This document shows positions 51,737 through 61,110 of a DNA stretch of 64,000 nt, piece by piece; within the stretch, counting starts at the first letter, position 1; each line of letters begins with the position of its first letter. The translations under genes were made by a program, and so were the position numbers. The stretch comes from Deltaproteobacteria bacterium (lineage in GTDB: Bacteria; Desulfobacterota; Desulfuromonadia; Desulfuromonadales; BM103). The DNA is taken from contig JAJRRB010000078.1 in assembly GCA_024279915.1 (NCBI GenBank), positions 124,001 to 188,000 on the forward strand. The letters run 5' to 3'. The notes under the pieces were generated by a model. It searched no databases. It had not been told where the DNA came from and was given only the letters and a program-made list of their open reading frames with translations.

Positions 51737-52606
51737 ATGTCAATGCAGAGCTTAAAGTTCTCTTGGAAAGCCGGGTTGATCATCTGTCTGGGTTTCTCTT
51801 TGTTGGCGTGTCAGACGGGCATGTCGCCGGATACGAAGGGTGAAGCGAGTGTCCCCGGAGCACAATGGGTCGGCACCTATGTTGATGGCCAAGGTAAAAC
51901 CGGGATCCGTGGTCGTGTTGTACTCAAAGAAGAGGGAACACCTTTGGGCGGCAGTTACGTAAATATCTATCCTGACACGATCTCCAACCTGTTAGGGCCC
52001 TCTCAGTTTATTTCGACTCCGACTGATAGCAGCGGGTATTACCAACTGGAGATCCCCGCTGGAGTCTATTATGTTGTTGGGCGCAAACGCTTAAGCGGTC
52101 AATCGACCGGTCCTCTCTCACCTGGAGACTACTATTCCGAACACCAGCGTCTGATCACGCGAGTTGAAACTGGCAAGTTTGTCGAAGTTGATCTGCCTGT
52201 CGTGGTGATGAAAGCGCCGATGTTTTTCAAGAACCGGGTGGTTGAGGCCGAGACCGATACTGGAATAAGCGGTGTTCTGGTTGACCAGGCAGGCAAGCCT
52301 GTGATGGGTGGCTTTGCTATGGCCTATAGCGATAAAGAAATGAAACGTCTTCCCGACTATGCTTCAACGCTTTCCGATGAACAGGGTAGGTTTACTATCT
52401 ATCTCCCGGAAGGGAGCAGTTATTATGTAGCGGCACGCATTCATGCCTGGGATATGCCGACCCCGGGAGAGCCTTATGGCAAGTATGGTGGTGAGAGTCC
52501 CGTGTTGCTGGAGGTTGCAACCGGTAATTTTGTCAAGGATGTGCAGATTGTGATGGTTCCTTTTTCCGGAGTCTATGTGCCAGGCAAGAGTCAGCGGCCT
52601 TTTTAA
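51737..52606 (+). CDS. Lipoprotein with two carboxypeptidase-regulatory-like domains (paralogue)
   Basis: 289 residues. Lipobox SLLAC after the signal (MSMQSLKFSWKAGLIICLGF). Repeats GIRGRVVLKEEGTPLGGSYV (about residue 58) and GISGVLVDQAGKPVMGGFAM (about residue 175). It shares SNLLGPSQF, YYLV/YYVVxRxR and GEPYGKYG with the lipoprotein at 11995-12768, so the two are paralogues. ATG follows AGGAGGTTGCA. Divergent from pepA. Function unknown; likely a cell-envelope structural protein. Confidence 0.82.
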   Translation: MSMQSLKFSWKAGLIICLGFSLLACQTGMSPDTKGEASVPGAQWVGTYVDGQGKTGIRGRVVLKEEGTPLGGSYVNIYPDTISNLLGPSQFISTPTDSSGYYQLEIPAGVYYVVGRKRLSGQSTGPLSPGDYYSEHQRLITRVETGKFVEVDLPVVVMKAPMFFKNRVVEAETDTGISGVLVDQAGKPVMGGFAMAYSDKEMKRLPDYASTLSDEQGRFTIYLPEGSSYYVAARIHAWDMPTPGEPYGKYGGESPVLLEVATGNFVKDVQIVMVPFSGVYVPGKSQRPF

Positions 52607-52634
52607 AGACAACAGTGAAAAGTAAAAAATACAG

Positions 52635-52670
52635 AGGAGCCCAACTTCAGTACGAAGTCGGGCTCCTTTT
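52635..52670. terminator. Bidirectional terminator
   Basis: GGAGCCCAACTTC and GAAGTCGGGCTCC with one mismatch, flanked by A and T runs, between the convergent lipoprotein and hemL. Confidence 0.85.
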
Positions 52671-52694
52671 ACTTTTTACCTTTTACTTTATTAT

Positions 52695-53978
52695 TCAAAG
52701 AGCTTTGAACGCCTTACTCGCCGCTTCGATCGTCTTGTCGAGGTCTTCCTGCGAGTGAGCAACACTCATGAAGCCTGTTTCGTATTGTGATGGAGCGAGG
52801 TTGATTCCTTCGTCAAGCATCGTCCGAAAGAATCTGGAGAAGATTTCCGGTGTTTCGGGCTTGACGTCACTGAAGTTGAAAACTTCTTCTGCTTGAAAAT
52901 AGGTGCAGAACATACCTCCCACTCGTTGCAGGGAGGTCGGTACTTTAGCCTCAGCGGCTGCTTCCTGCAGGCCCTTGCAGAGATAGGCACTCTTCTCTTC
53001 AATCATATTGTAGAAACCATCTTGTTGAAGCAGTTGCAAGGTCGCAATGCCGGCGCTCATGGCCAGCGGGTTGCCCGAGAGAGTGCCTGCCTGGTAGACG
53101 CCACCATCTGGGGAGAGACATTCCATGATTTCACGCTTGCCGCCGAAGGCACCGACCGGCAACCCACCGCCTATGATCTTGCCAAGGCAGACCAGATCAC
53201 CGCGTACGCCGAAACGTTCTTGAGCCCCGCCGTAAGCCACCCGGAATCCGGTCATGACTTCGTCGATGATCAGAACAATCCCTTCGCTATCGCAGAGTTG
53301 GCGCAAGCCTTCAAGGAATCCTGCTTTAGGGGCGACACAGCCCATATTGCCAGCAATTGGTTCCAGGATAATGCAGGCAATCTCACCTTTGTTGGCAGTC
53401 ACCATTGCTCTGGTCTCTTCAAGGTCGTTGTAAGTCGCCGTTAGCGTGTGCTTAGCGAAGTCGGCTGGTACTCCGGAAGAGGTCGGTACGCCAAAAGTCG
53501 CCAATCCACTGCCCGCTTTTACCAAAAGGGAGTCGGCGTGGCCGTGGTAGCAACCGTCGAATTTGAGGATGTTGTCACGGCTGGTGTAACCGCGGGCCAG
53601 GCGGATAGCACTCATGGTTGCCTCGGTGCCTGAGGAGACCATACGGATCATTTCTATATTCGGATAAGCTTCACAGACCATCTCGGCAAGCTGGGTTTCG
53701 CGGGCCGTGGGTGCGCCGAAGGAGGCACCAGTCGCTGCCGTTTGCTGGATGGCCTCGACAACTTTAGGATGACAATGGCCGAGAATCATCGGTCCCCAGG
53801 AGCCGACATAATCAATGTAGGCGTTGTTGTCAGCGTCGAAAATCTTCGAACCTGCAGCACGGGCGATGAAAATGGGGTCGCAACCAACAGATTTGAATGC
53901 ACGTACCGGGCTATTGACACCACCTGGAATGACTTGCTTGGCTTTTGCAAAGAGGGCGGAAGATTGCTGGTGATTCAT
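52695..53978 (-). CDS. hemL: Glutamate-1-semialdehyde 2,1-aminomutase
   Basis: 427 residues. PLP lysine in [17 protein letters not shown] (about residue 266) and the cofactor aspartate in [11 protein letters not shown]. Makes 5-aminolevulinate by the C5 route, needed for heme in cytochromes and for corrinoids. Confidence 0.97.
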   Translation of the reverse strand: MNHQQSSALFAKAKQVIPGGVNSPVRAFKSVGCDPIFIARAAGSKIFDADNNAYIDYVGSWGPMILGHCHPKVVEAIQQTAATGASFGAPTARETQLAEMVCEAYPNIEMIRMVSSGTEATMSAIRLARGYTSRDNILKFDGCYHGHADSLLVKAGSGLATFGVPTSSGVPADFAKHTLTATYNDLEETRAMVTANKGEIACIILEPIAGNMGCVAPKAGFLEGLRQLCDSEGIVLIIDEVMTGFRVAYGGAQERFGVRGDLVCLGKIIGGGLPVGAFGGKREIMECLSPDGGVYQAGTLSGNPLAMSAGIATLQLLQQDGFYNMIEEKSAYLCKGLQEAAAEAKVPTSLQRVGGMFCTYFQAEEVFNFSDVKPETPEIFSRFFRTMLDEGINLAPSQYETGFMSVAHSQEDLDKTIEAASKAFKAL

Positions 53979-54368
53979 GGTGGCTCCTTGGATGTTTGAG
54001 TCAGCGTGATTGTCCTTAATGTTGTGCCAGAATCGCTGCTTCGGATGAATTCAGAATTGCAATCCGTCTGTTAGCATAGCCACCAAATCGTGTCAAGACA
54101 CCGTCTGCTCGGGTGTCTGTTCGGGCTGGTTTTTAAGTCAGAAATGCACACGGCGATCATTGCATCGACTTCCGGATAGGTACGAGTTTAGTTTTATGGT
54201 TGGGGACTGAGTTTTAGTGAAACTAAAATTATAGTCATTTTCTCTGATATTTTATAAAAACAAATCTTCATCCGATCTAATGTTTGGCCGCTTTTAACGT
54301 TTATGTCAACGATTATTGCCTTCTCTGCTTTTTTGAAGTAAAACTAAAAGATTCTTATTGTATAGCGT

Positions 54369-54397
54369 TTGACTTTGGTAGATAACTGCTTTATAAC
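54369..54397 (+). promoter_or_regulatory. Sigma-70-type promoter of rnf operon
   Basis: TTGACT (54369-54374), a 17-base spacer, and TATAAC (54392-54397), 33 bases before the rnfA start. Confidence 0.8.
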
Positions 54398-54415
54398 CAC
54401 TGGTCTGACCAATTT
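54398..54415 (+). promoter_or_regulatory. GntR/FadR-type operator at the rnf start site
   Basis: CACTGGTCTGACCAATTT contains the palindrome TGGTC-T-GACCA, matching the TGGTC-N-GACCA consensus shared by FadR-subfamily regulators (FadR, PdhR, LldR). Immediately after the -10, so binding would repress. Confidence 0.6.
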
Positions 54416-54429
54416 ACAGGGTAGGGTAC

Positions 54430-55011
54430 ATGGCTGATCTGCTTCTCATTCTTGTAAGCGCCATCTTTGTCAATAACTTCGTGTTGGCGCGTTTTCTCGG
54501 CATCTGTCCGTTTCTCGGCGTTTCCAAAAAAGTGGAAACTGCACTGGGGATGGGCATGGCCGTGACCTTTGTCATGACTGTGGCCACGGTGGTGACTTGG
54601 TTTGTCCAGTACTTCGTTCTGATTCCCTTTGGTATTGAATACCTGCAGACGATTGCCTTTATCCTGGTCATCGCCTCATTGGTGCAGTTGGTTGAGATGG
54701 TGGTGCAGAAGGTCAGTCCGATTCTCTATCAGTCTCTGGGGATTTTCCTGCCACTGATTACCACCAACTGTGCGGTTCTGGGTTTGGCTGTTCTCAGTAT
54801 CCAAAAGGATTATACCTTTCTGGAAGGGGTGGTCTTTGCGATCGGCGCTGCTCTTGGTTTTACTCTGGCTTTGGTACTCTTTGCCGGTCTGCGTGAGCGA
54901 CTTGAACTCTGCGCTGTGCCGCAGAGCTTTCGTGGTACGGCAATTGCTCTGGTGACGGCAGGTCTACTGTCGCTGGCCTTTATGGGCTTTGCCGGTCTGG
55001 TTAAAGGTTAA
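54430..55011 (+). CDS. rnfA: Rnf complex subunit A
   Basis: 193 residues, six helices; [20 protein letters not shown] and [12 protein letters not shown] are the family motifs whose Cys ligate a membrane 2Fe-2S cluster shared with RnfE. First gene of rnfABCDGE, which oxidises ferredoxin with NAD+ and pumps Na+ or H+. Confidence 0.97.
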   Translation: MADLLLILVSAIFVNNFVLARFLGICPFLGVSKKVETALGMGMAVTFVMTVATVVTWFVQYFVLIPFGIEYLQTIAFILVIASLVQLVEMVVQKVSPILYQSLGIFLPLITTNCAVLGLAVLSIQKDYTFLEGVVFAIGAALGFTLALVLFAGLRERLELCAVPQSFRGTAIALVTAGLLSLAFMGFAGLVKG

Positions 55012-55013
55012 TT

Positions 55014-55856
55014 ATGCTCGCAGCTATCTTAAGCCTCGGAGGTATCGGCCTGATTGCCGCTGTTGCACTTGGCTTTGCCGCTAAAAAATTCGCTGTTGAG
55101 GTCGATCCACGTGAACTTGCCGCTCTGGAAGTTTTGCCAGGGGCCAATTGTGGCGCCTGCGGTTTTCCTGGTTGCGCCGGTTATGCAAAGGCTCTACTGG
55201 CCGGTAGTATTGATTTGAACCAGTGTCCTCCGGGTGGTGCAGATACGGTTGCGAAATTGGCGCATATCCTGGGTGTCGAAGCTTCGGCGGCAACCCGCGA
55301 GATTGCTGTGGTTCTTTGCCAGGGCGATAATCGCAAGGCGCAAATCAAATACCACTATCTGGGATTGGAAGACTGCACCGCTGCACAGCGGATTGCCGAC
55401 GGGCCGAAAATTTGCCCCGGTGGTTGTGTTGGTCTTGGTTCCTGTCTGCGGGCTTGTCCGTTTGACGCTATCGAAATGACTGCTGATGGTCTGGCGGTAA
55501 TCAGTCGCGAGAAATGCACCGGATGCCGCAAGTGTGTCGCTGTTTGCCCACGCAACGTCATCCGCATGACACCTTATGAGGCTGCGGTTCATGTCCTTTG
55601 CAACAGTCATGATAAAGGTGCCCTGATCCGCAAATACTGCCAGATTGGCTGTATCGGCTGCAATATCTGTAAAAAGACAATTCCTGACGCCTATAAGATA
55701 GAGAACTTTTTGGCAGAAGTTGTTTATGAACAAGATGCTGAGGCCGCTGAGGCGATCAGTAAATGTCCAACGAAATGTATTCGGGACTTTTCTGTTGCTT
55801 ATCCGGACGGCAGCGTGCAATTACCTGCCGGTACAGATAAGCCACATGCGGCTTGA
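55014..55856 (+). CDS. rnfB: Rnf complex subunit B (ferredoxin-accepting Fe-S protein)
   Basis: 280 residues. Membrane helix, then the CGACGFPGC cluster domain, two ferredoxin motifs (CLRACPFDAI, CTGCRKCVAVCPRNVI) and an additional cysteine-rich part (CQIGCIGCNICKK, then CPTKC). Entry point of electrons from ferredoxin. Two bases after rnfA. Confidence 0.96.
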   Translation: MLAAILSLGGIGLIAAVALGFAAKKFAVEVDPRELAALEVLPGANCGACGFPGCAGYAKALLAGSIDLNQCPPGGADTVAKLAHILGVEASAATREIAVVLCQGDNRKAQIKYHYLGLEDCTAAQRIADGPKICPGGCVGLGSCLRACPFDAIEMTADGLAVISREKCTGCRKCVAVCPRNVIRMTPYEAAVHVLCNSHDKGALIRKYCQIGCIGCNICKKTIPDAYKIENFLAEVVYEQDAEAAEAISKCPTKCIRDFSVAYPDGSVQLPAGTDKPHAA

Positions 55857-55871
55857 TGACGGTGTGACGAG

Positions 55872-57197
55872 ATGAGTTTAAAAACTTTCGCAGGCGGTAT
55901 ACATCCTCCAGATAATAAACAGTGGTCGTCGCATAAGGCGATAGAAGACTGCCCCTTGCCTGCAGAATTTATTGTACCTCTGGCTCAACACATCGGTGCG
56001 CCATCAGTTGCGTGTGTGGAGGTTGGCCAGCAGGTGTCCAAGGGTGATGAGATCGGTTCTGCGAAAGGGTTTGTCTCAGTACCGGTGCATGCACCGACCT
56101 CTGGCGAGGTTACTGCTGTTGAAAATCGTCCTCACCCGTGGGGGACGTCACTGCCGGCTGTTGTGATCAAGGCAGACGGTGAAGACCGTTGGTCGACAGA
56201 ATTGCAGCCAGCCGACCCGAGTGAGCTTTCTCCTGATGAAATCATCGAGAAAGTTCGACTGGCCGGTGTCGTCGGCATGGGCGGTGCTGCTTTTCCAGCG
56301 CATGTCAAAATGTCACCGCCGCCGGAGAAGAAAATCAGCACCCTGATTTTCAACGGTGTTGAGTGTGAGCCATATCTGACGGCTGACCACCGTATGATGC
56401 TCGAAGAGCCGGAGCGGATTCTGCAGGGGGTTGCCCTGTTGCAGTATGTGCTGGGCGCTGAGCAGGTGGTGATTGGTATTGAGGCGAACAAGCCGGATGC
56501 GATTGCTCTCTTTGAAAAGCATTGTGCTGGCACGCCGGTCGAAGTGATGCCCCTGCAAGTCAAATATCCGCAGGGTGCTGAAAAGCAACTGATAGCAGCT
56601 GTGACGGGCAAGGAAGTGCCTTCGGGCGGGCTGCCGATGGATATCGGTGTCGCAGTTCACAATGTCTCAACAGCTGCCGCTATTACTGATGCAATCATCC
56701 ATGGACGACCGTTGATTGAACGTGTTTGCACGGTGACTGGCCCCGCAATCCGTGAACCGAAAAATCTCAGAATTCGTATCGGCACACCGCTCTCCCATCT
56801 GGTGGAGGTCTGTGGTGGGTTGGTCGAGGAACCGGGCAAGATTATCCTCGGTGGTCCGATGATGGGCTTTACCCAGCTTGGTTTCGATGTGCCAGCGACA
56901 CGGGGAACGTCTGGTCTGCTGCTGCTACGCGCTGAAGATGTTTCCTCTCATCCGGAAAGCCCTTGTATCCGCTGTGCGCGCTGTGTGCAGGCCTGTCCGA
57001 TAAACCTCCTGCCGACGACGATTGCCGCCTATGCCCGGCGAGATCTGCTGGCAGAAGCAGCAGAATATTGTGCTATGGACTGTATCGAATGTGGCAGTTG
57101 CAGCTACGTCTGCCCCTCAACCATTCCGCTGGTGCAGGCGATTCGTTACGGCAAGGCGGCGATCCTCGCCAAGAAGAGGAGCACTCAAGTCTCGTGA
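55872..57197 (+). CDS. rnfC: Rnf complex subunit C (NADH-binding)
   Basis: 441 residues. NADH/FMN domain with GVVGMGGAAFPAHVK and two ferredoxin motifs (CIRCARCVQACPINLL, CIECGSCSYVCPSTIP). Site of NAD+ reduction. Resembles NuoF in the central part. Confidence 0.97.
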   Translation: MSLKTFAGGIHPPDNKQWSSHKAIEDCPLPAEFIVPLAQHIGAPSVACVEVGQQVSKGDEIGSAKGFVSVPVHAPTSGEVTAVENRPHPWGTSLPAVVIKADGEDRWSTELQPADPSELSPDEIIEKVRLAGVVGMGGAAFPAHVKMSPPPEKKISTLIFNGVECEPYLTADHRMMLEEPERILQGVALLQYVLGAEQVVIGIEANKPDAIALFEKHCAGTPVEVMPLQVKYPQGAEKQLIAAVTGKEVPSGGLPMDIGVAVHNVSTAAAITDAIIHGRPLIERVCTVTGPAIREPKNLRIRIGTPLSHLVEVCGGLVEEPGKIILGGPMMGFTQLGFDVPATRGTSGLLLLRAEDVSSHPESPCIRCARCVQACPINLLPTTIAAYARRDLLAEAAEYCAMDCIECGSCSYVCPSTIPLVQAIRYGKAAILAKKRSTQVS

Positions 57198-58189
57198 GTC
57201 AACAACTTTACCTGTCATCTTCGCCGCATATCCACTCAGGCGAGACTACCGCCAAGGTGATGCGCGCGGTGATCTATAGCCTGTTGCCAGCCTGCGGTGT
57301 GGCTGTCTACTTCTTTGGGCCATCGGCACTGTCTGTCCTGTTGATTGCGACCTTGGGTTGCCTTGCGACCGAGGTGGTCTGTCAGCGTCTGATGGGGCAA
57401 CCGGTGACGATTGCTGATGGTAGCGCTGCTATCACAGGGATTCTTCTCGCCCTCAATCTGCCGCCGTCCAGTCCCTGGTGGATGACGCTGTTTGGTGCGG
57501 TGGTTGCGATTGCCATTGGTAAACAGGTCTATGGCGGATTGGGATCGAATCCATTTAACCCGGCCCTGGTGGCCAGGGTTGTGTTGCTGATCTCGTTTCC
57601 TGTGCAGATGACCACCTGGTCGGCTCCCGCTCCGTTTGGTTCCGGCCTTGACCTGGTGACCACTGCGACTCCCCTGGGTGAATGGAAAAATGCCGTCATG
57701 CTGACCGGGCAGATGCCTGCCGAAATGCAGGGCAGCATGATGAATTATTTCCTCGGCAATATGCCTGGGTCTATCGGCGAAATTTCTGCGCTGGCACTGC
57801 TGCTTGGTGCGGCCTATCTTTTCTATCGACGTATTCTGACCTGGCATATCCCGACCGCCTTTATCGGCACCGTGATTCTGCTCTCGGGACTGTTCTGGCT
57901 GATCAATCCGGAAAAATATCCGAACCCGGTCTTTCATATGGTGACCGGTGGTCTTATCCTTGGCGCTTTTTTCATGGCGACGGATATGGTGACCACACCG
58001 GTTTCCACCAGAGGCATGCTGCTGTTCGGCGTCGGTTGTGGCTTACTGACCGTACTGATTCGACTTTTTGGTGGCTATCCGGAAGGAGTCTCTTTCGCTA
58101 TCTTGCTCATGAACGCGGCGACACCGCTGATTGATCGATACACCCGACCGAAGACATTTGGCACTTTACAACAGGAGAAGGTCCAATGA
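57194..58189 (+). CDS. rnfD: Rnf complex subunit D
   Basis: 331 residues from GTG 57194, which overlaps the rnfC stop (GTGA) and has GAGGAG upstream. About nine helices; the covalent-FMN threonine lies in ATDMVTTPVSTRGM. The open frame continues upstream within rnfC but is not expected to be used. Confidence 0.95.
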   Translation: MSQQLYLSSSPHIHSGETTAKVMRAVIYSLLPACGVAVYFFGPSALSVLLIATLGCLATEVVCQRLMGQPVTIADGSAAITGILLALNLPPSSPWWMTLFGAVVAIAIGKQVYGGLGSNPFNPALVARVVLLISFPVQMTTWSAPAPFGSGLDLVTTATPLGEWKNAVMLTGQMPAEMQGSMMNYFLGNMPGSIGEISALALLLGAAYLFYRRILTWHIPTAFIGTVILLSGLFWLINPEKYPNPVFHMVTGGLILGAFFMATDMVTTPVSTRGMLLFGVGCGLLTVLIRLFGGYPEGVSFAILLMNAATPLIDRYTRPKTFGTLQQEKVQ

Positions 58190-58794
58190 ACGGCGTCTTA
58201 CGTCTGGTACTGGTGTTGACCTTGATCACTGCCGGTGCCGGCTTGATTCTCTCCCTGGTCGAATCAGCGACCCGCGAACCGATCGCCGAGCAGCGACGCC
58301 TGGCAACTTTGCGTGCCCTTAAGGCTGTTCTGCCCCCTGCTGATAACTCTCCTGATGAGGATACCGTACAGTTGTTGATTGGACAGGACCGGCGAGGACG
58401 GGATCTGATGCGGACCTTTTTTCGCGGTCGCCAGGAGGGAGAATTGAGCGGTATCGCCTTTAAGGTTGTGGCTCCTGACGGCTACAGTGGCAATATCACC
58501 GTGATGGTGGGTGTCACCCCGGAGGGAACGGTTGCCGGAATTGAGATCCTGACTCACAACGAGACACCTGGTCTTGGCGACAAGATAGAGCTACCGGCCT
58601 TCAAGGAAATTTTTGCCGGCAAGAATCTGGAAAATGCTGATTGGCGGGTGAAAAAGGATGGGGGTGAATTCGACCAAATTACTGGTGCGACTATTTCTCC
58701 GCGTGCTGTGGTTGGTGCTGTGCGTAATGGCCTGGAATTCTTCCGCGACCATCGTGTCGAGGTTCTAGCTGAGGCTAAAGGAGAGAAGCCGTGA
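58186..58794 (+). CDS. rnfG: Rnf complex subunit G (flavoprotein)
   Basis: 202 residues, one N-terminal helix and a periplasmic domain. The FMN attachment site TGAT lies in FDQITGATISPRAVVGAV; NETPGLGDKIE is also conserved. Overlaps rnfD by ATGA. Confidence 0.95.
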   Translation: MNGVLRLVLVLTLITAGAGLILSLVESATREPIAEQRRLATLRALKAVLPPADNSPDEDTVQLLIGQDRRGRDLMRTFFRGRQEGELSGIAFKVVAPDGYSGNITVMVGVTPEGTVAGIEILTHNETPGLGDKIELPAFKEIFAGKNLENADWRVKKDGGEFDQITGATISPRAVVGAVRNGLEFFRDHRVEVLAEAKGEKP

Positions 58795-59384
58795 CCCTGA
58801 ACCAAGATTTTCGTAAAGGTTTCTGGCGGGAAAATGCTGTCTTCAGGCTGTTGCTTGGCCTCTGTCCGGCTCTGGCGGTAACAACCAGTGCAGAAAATGG
58901 TCTCGGTATGGGACTGGCAACCACTTTTGTACTGGTCTGTTCCAATATCGTTGTCTCGTCCTTGCGCAAGGTCATCCCGGCCAAGGTGCGGATCCCCTCC
59001 TTTATTGTTATAATCGCTTCTTTTGTGACGGTTGTGCAGCTCTGTATGGAAGCTTATGTTTACGACTTGTACAAGGCGCTGGGGATCTTTATCCCGTTGA
59101 TTGTCGTTAACTGTCTGATTCTGGGACGCGCCGAGGCTTTTGCTTCCAAGAACCGTTTGCTCCCTGCTGTCGCTGACGGTATGGGCATGGGGCTCGGTTT
59201 TACCTTGGCTCTCTTTGTCCTGGGTGCTGTGCGCGAGCTCTTCGGCTCTGGCACGCTACTTGGCTACGCCGTGTTTGGATCCAGCTATCAACCGCTATTA
59301 TTGATGATCCTCCCTCCCGGAGCGTTTATTGCGATGGGGCTTTTATTGGCCGGTATGAATCTCTTAGACGCACGCCAGCGGTAA
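58791..59384 (+). CDS. rnfE: Rnf complex subunit E
   Basis: 197 residues, six helices, related to RnfA in inverted membrane topology. LGLCPALAVTTSAENGLGMG and VVNCLILGRAEAFASKN carry the Cys ligands. The start is GTG 58791 overlapping the rnfG stop. Confidence 0.96.
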   Translation: MTLNQDFRKGFWRENAVFRLLLGLCPALAVTTSAENGLGMGLATTFVLVCSNIVVSSLRKVIPAKVRIPSFIVIIASFVTVVQLCMEAYVYDLYKALGIFIPLIVVNCLILGRAEAFASKNRLLPAVADGMGMGLGFTLALFVLGAVRELFGSGTLLGYAVFGSSYQPLLLMILPPGAFIAMGLLLAGMNLLDARQR

Positions 59385-59565
59385 AGAATTATCTCATCTT
59401 AATCACCATATAAACACATCCAATCCGGGGATTAACATTGGCTAAGATAGCTAATTTCCGTATCTTTCCTTGTCTTTGTTAGTACCTGACCAAAACACTC
59501 TCAAGGCCGCAAAAGCTGGGCGTTTGTGGCCTTTCAGATTGCATACTGTATACTGTATTTTTCCC

Positions 59566-59594
59566 TTGACAAAACACCGGTTTTGTCCTAACTT
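59566..59594 (+). promoter_or_regulatory. Promoter of nuo operon with operator
   Basis: TTGACA (59566-59571), 17-base spacer, TAACTT (59589-59594). The inverted repeat GACAAAAC-ACCG-GTTTTGTC (59568-59587) fills the space from the -35 to the -10, so a repressor would exclude polymerase. Two tandem TACTGTA units (59544-59557) lie just upstream. Confidence 0.7.
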
Positions 59595-59671
59595 GCTGTC
59601 GGTCGAAGAGCCAAAAGCTGTACCTGCGGCCGCTGTTTTTTGCAACCTCACCTGGCAGGAGGACCATATCA

Positions 59672-60028
59672 ATGCTGGATAGTTATCTACCGATTCTCAC
59701 TCTGATCTTTATCGCCATTTGTTTCTCGGTCGGGGCGTCCATTTTTTCGCGTCTGGTCGGAGAGAATAAACCGTCGGCCGTCAAGCTGTCGGCATACGAG
59801 TGCGGGATGCCTCCCGTTGGCTCTGCCCATGCGAAGTTTTCAATCAAGTTTTACATCATTGCCATGCTCTTTATCGTTTTTGATATTGAGGTGGTCTTCA
59901 TGTATCCCTGGGCGGTCATGTTCAAACGTCTCGGCTTGTTCGGCTTTGCTGAGATGGGTGTGTTTATTCTGATTCTTCTCGTTGGTTATGTATACGTTTG
60001 GAAAAAAGGAGCTCTGGAATGGGAGTAG
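59672..60028 (+). CDS. nuoA: NADH-quinone oxidoreductase subunit A
   Basis: 118 residues, three helices; [20 protein letters not shown] and [13 protein letters not shown] are conserved. ATG 59672 after GGAGGACCATATCA. First gene of nuo, placed 287 bases after rnfE. Confidence 0.96.
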   Translation: MLDSYLPILTLIFIAICFSVGASIFSRLVGENKPSAVKLSAYECGMPPVGSAHAKFSIKFYIIAMLFIVFDIEVVFMYPWAVMFKRLGLFGFAEMGVFILILLVGYVYVWKKGALEWE

Positions 60029-60525
60029 AGGAAACACTGGGTGATAACATTATCACCACGTCTCTGGACGCAATTGTCAACTGGTCCCGCGCCAGTTCTC
60101 TCTGGCCTCTGACCTTTGGCCTGGCTTGTTGTGCTATCGAGATGATGGCGACCGGTGCTGCCCGTTTTGACCTGGACCGCTTCGGTGTGCTCTTCCGTGC
60201 TTCGCCGCGTCAGGCGGACGTTATTATTATTGCCGGAACGGTTACCAAGAAGATGGTGCCGGTCATTAAGACGGTATATGAGCAGATGCCTGAGCCTCGC
60301 TATGTTATTGCGATGGGTGCCTGTGCCTGTTCCGGAGGTGTCTTTGATACCTATAGTACTGTGCAGGGAGTCGATGAAATCCTGCCTGTTGATGTCTACA
60401 TTCCGGGTTGTCCCCCTCGTCCGGAAGGTTTGTTGTACGGCATTATGAAGCTTCAGGCGCAGATTAAGAAAGAGCGCAATTCGTTTGGTGCTGCTATTGG
60501 TGTGGGCGAGCGAATCGCAGGTTGA
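60019..60525 (+). CDS. nuoB: NADH-quinone oxidoreductase subunit B
   Basis: 168 residues. N2 cluster ligands CC (LACCAIEMM), C in ACACSGG and C in VPGCPPRPE-type [11 protein letters not shown]. Start ATG 60019 overlaps nuoA by 10 bases and has AAGGAG eight bases upstream; the frame is open earlier. Confidence 0.97.
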   Translation: MGVEETLGDNIITTSLDAIVNWSRASSLWPLTFGLACCAIEMMATGAARFDLDRFGVLFRASPRQADVIIIAGTVTKKMVPVIKTVYEQMPEPRYVIAMGACACSGGVFDTYSTVQGVDEILPVDVYIPGCPPRPEGLLYGIMKLQAQIKKERNSFGAAIGVGERIAG

Positions 60526-60576
60526 TTGCTTTTTTTGGTCGGCAACTTTAACCCAGATAGACAGGATGCAACCGTT

Positions 60577-61059
60577 ATGAGTGTACAGGCTGTTGTTGAT
60601 AAGCTGAAAGCCAGGTTTGGCGATACAGTGCTCGAGACCGTCGAGTTTCGAGGTGAGACCACTGTGATGGTCAAAAAAGAGGAAATTGTTGCTGTATGCA
60701 CCTTCCTTAAGGGCGATCTCGGTTTTAATTTTCTGACCGATCTTTGCGGCGTTGACTATATGGGACAGGCCCCGCGTTTTATGATGGTCTACCAGCTTTA
60801 TAATATTGGCAACCATACGCGTCTTCGTATTAAGGCCCCGGTTGAAGAGGCGGATACAACAATCGACACCGTTAGTGATGTCTGGGCGACCGCCAACTGG
60901 ATGGAACGCGAGTGCTGGGATCTGATGGGGATCACCTTTAATAATCATCCTGACCTACGTCGCATCCTGTTGCCGGAAGAATGGGAAGGGCATCCGCTGC
61001 GCAAGGATTACCCGGTGCAGGGCCCGGACCGCGAACCTTACCAGGGTCGACTGCAGTAA
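60577..61059 (+). CDS. nuoC: NADH-quinone oxidoreductase subunit C
   Basis: 160 residues; ERECWDLMGITFNNHPDLRR and PLRKDYPVQGPDREPYQ are signatures. ATG 60577 follows AGGAT. Separate from NuoD, not fused. Confidence 0.96.
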   Translation: MSVQAVVDKLKARFGDTVLETVEFRGETTVMVKKEEIVAVCTFLKGDLGFNFLTDLCGVDYMGQAPRFMMVYQLYNIGNHTRLRIKAPVEEADTTIDTVSDVWATANWMERECWDLMGITFNNHPDLRRILLPEEWEGHPLRKDYPVQGPDREPYQGRLQ

Positions 61060-61110
61060 AAGTCTTTTTGCGTAAATCAAGCATTTTCAGGATATAGACG
61101 AGGCAGAGAT

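Larger units (their letters stand above)
53979..54429. other. Regulatory region upstream of rnfA
   Basis: 451 bases without a gene between hemL and rnfA, AT-rich in its right half. TTTTAGT-GAA-ACTAAAA (54212-54228) is a perfect inverted repeat; related sites TTTAGTTTTA (54187-54196) and AAAACTAAAAG (54340-54350) flank it. The rnf promoter and an operator-like palindrome lie at its end. Confidence 0.6.

Noticed and set aside
53979-54429. Riboswitch before rnfA
   Set aside because: No GEMM, cobalamin or other known aptamer core found by eye, and the promoter lies only 33 bases before the start codon, leaving no room for a leader.
59986-60948. 320-codon frame antisense to nuoB and nuoC
   Set aside because: The plus strand encodes intact complex I subunits; this frame is His/Asn/Thr-rich and unlike any protein family I know.
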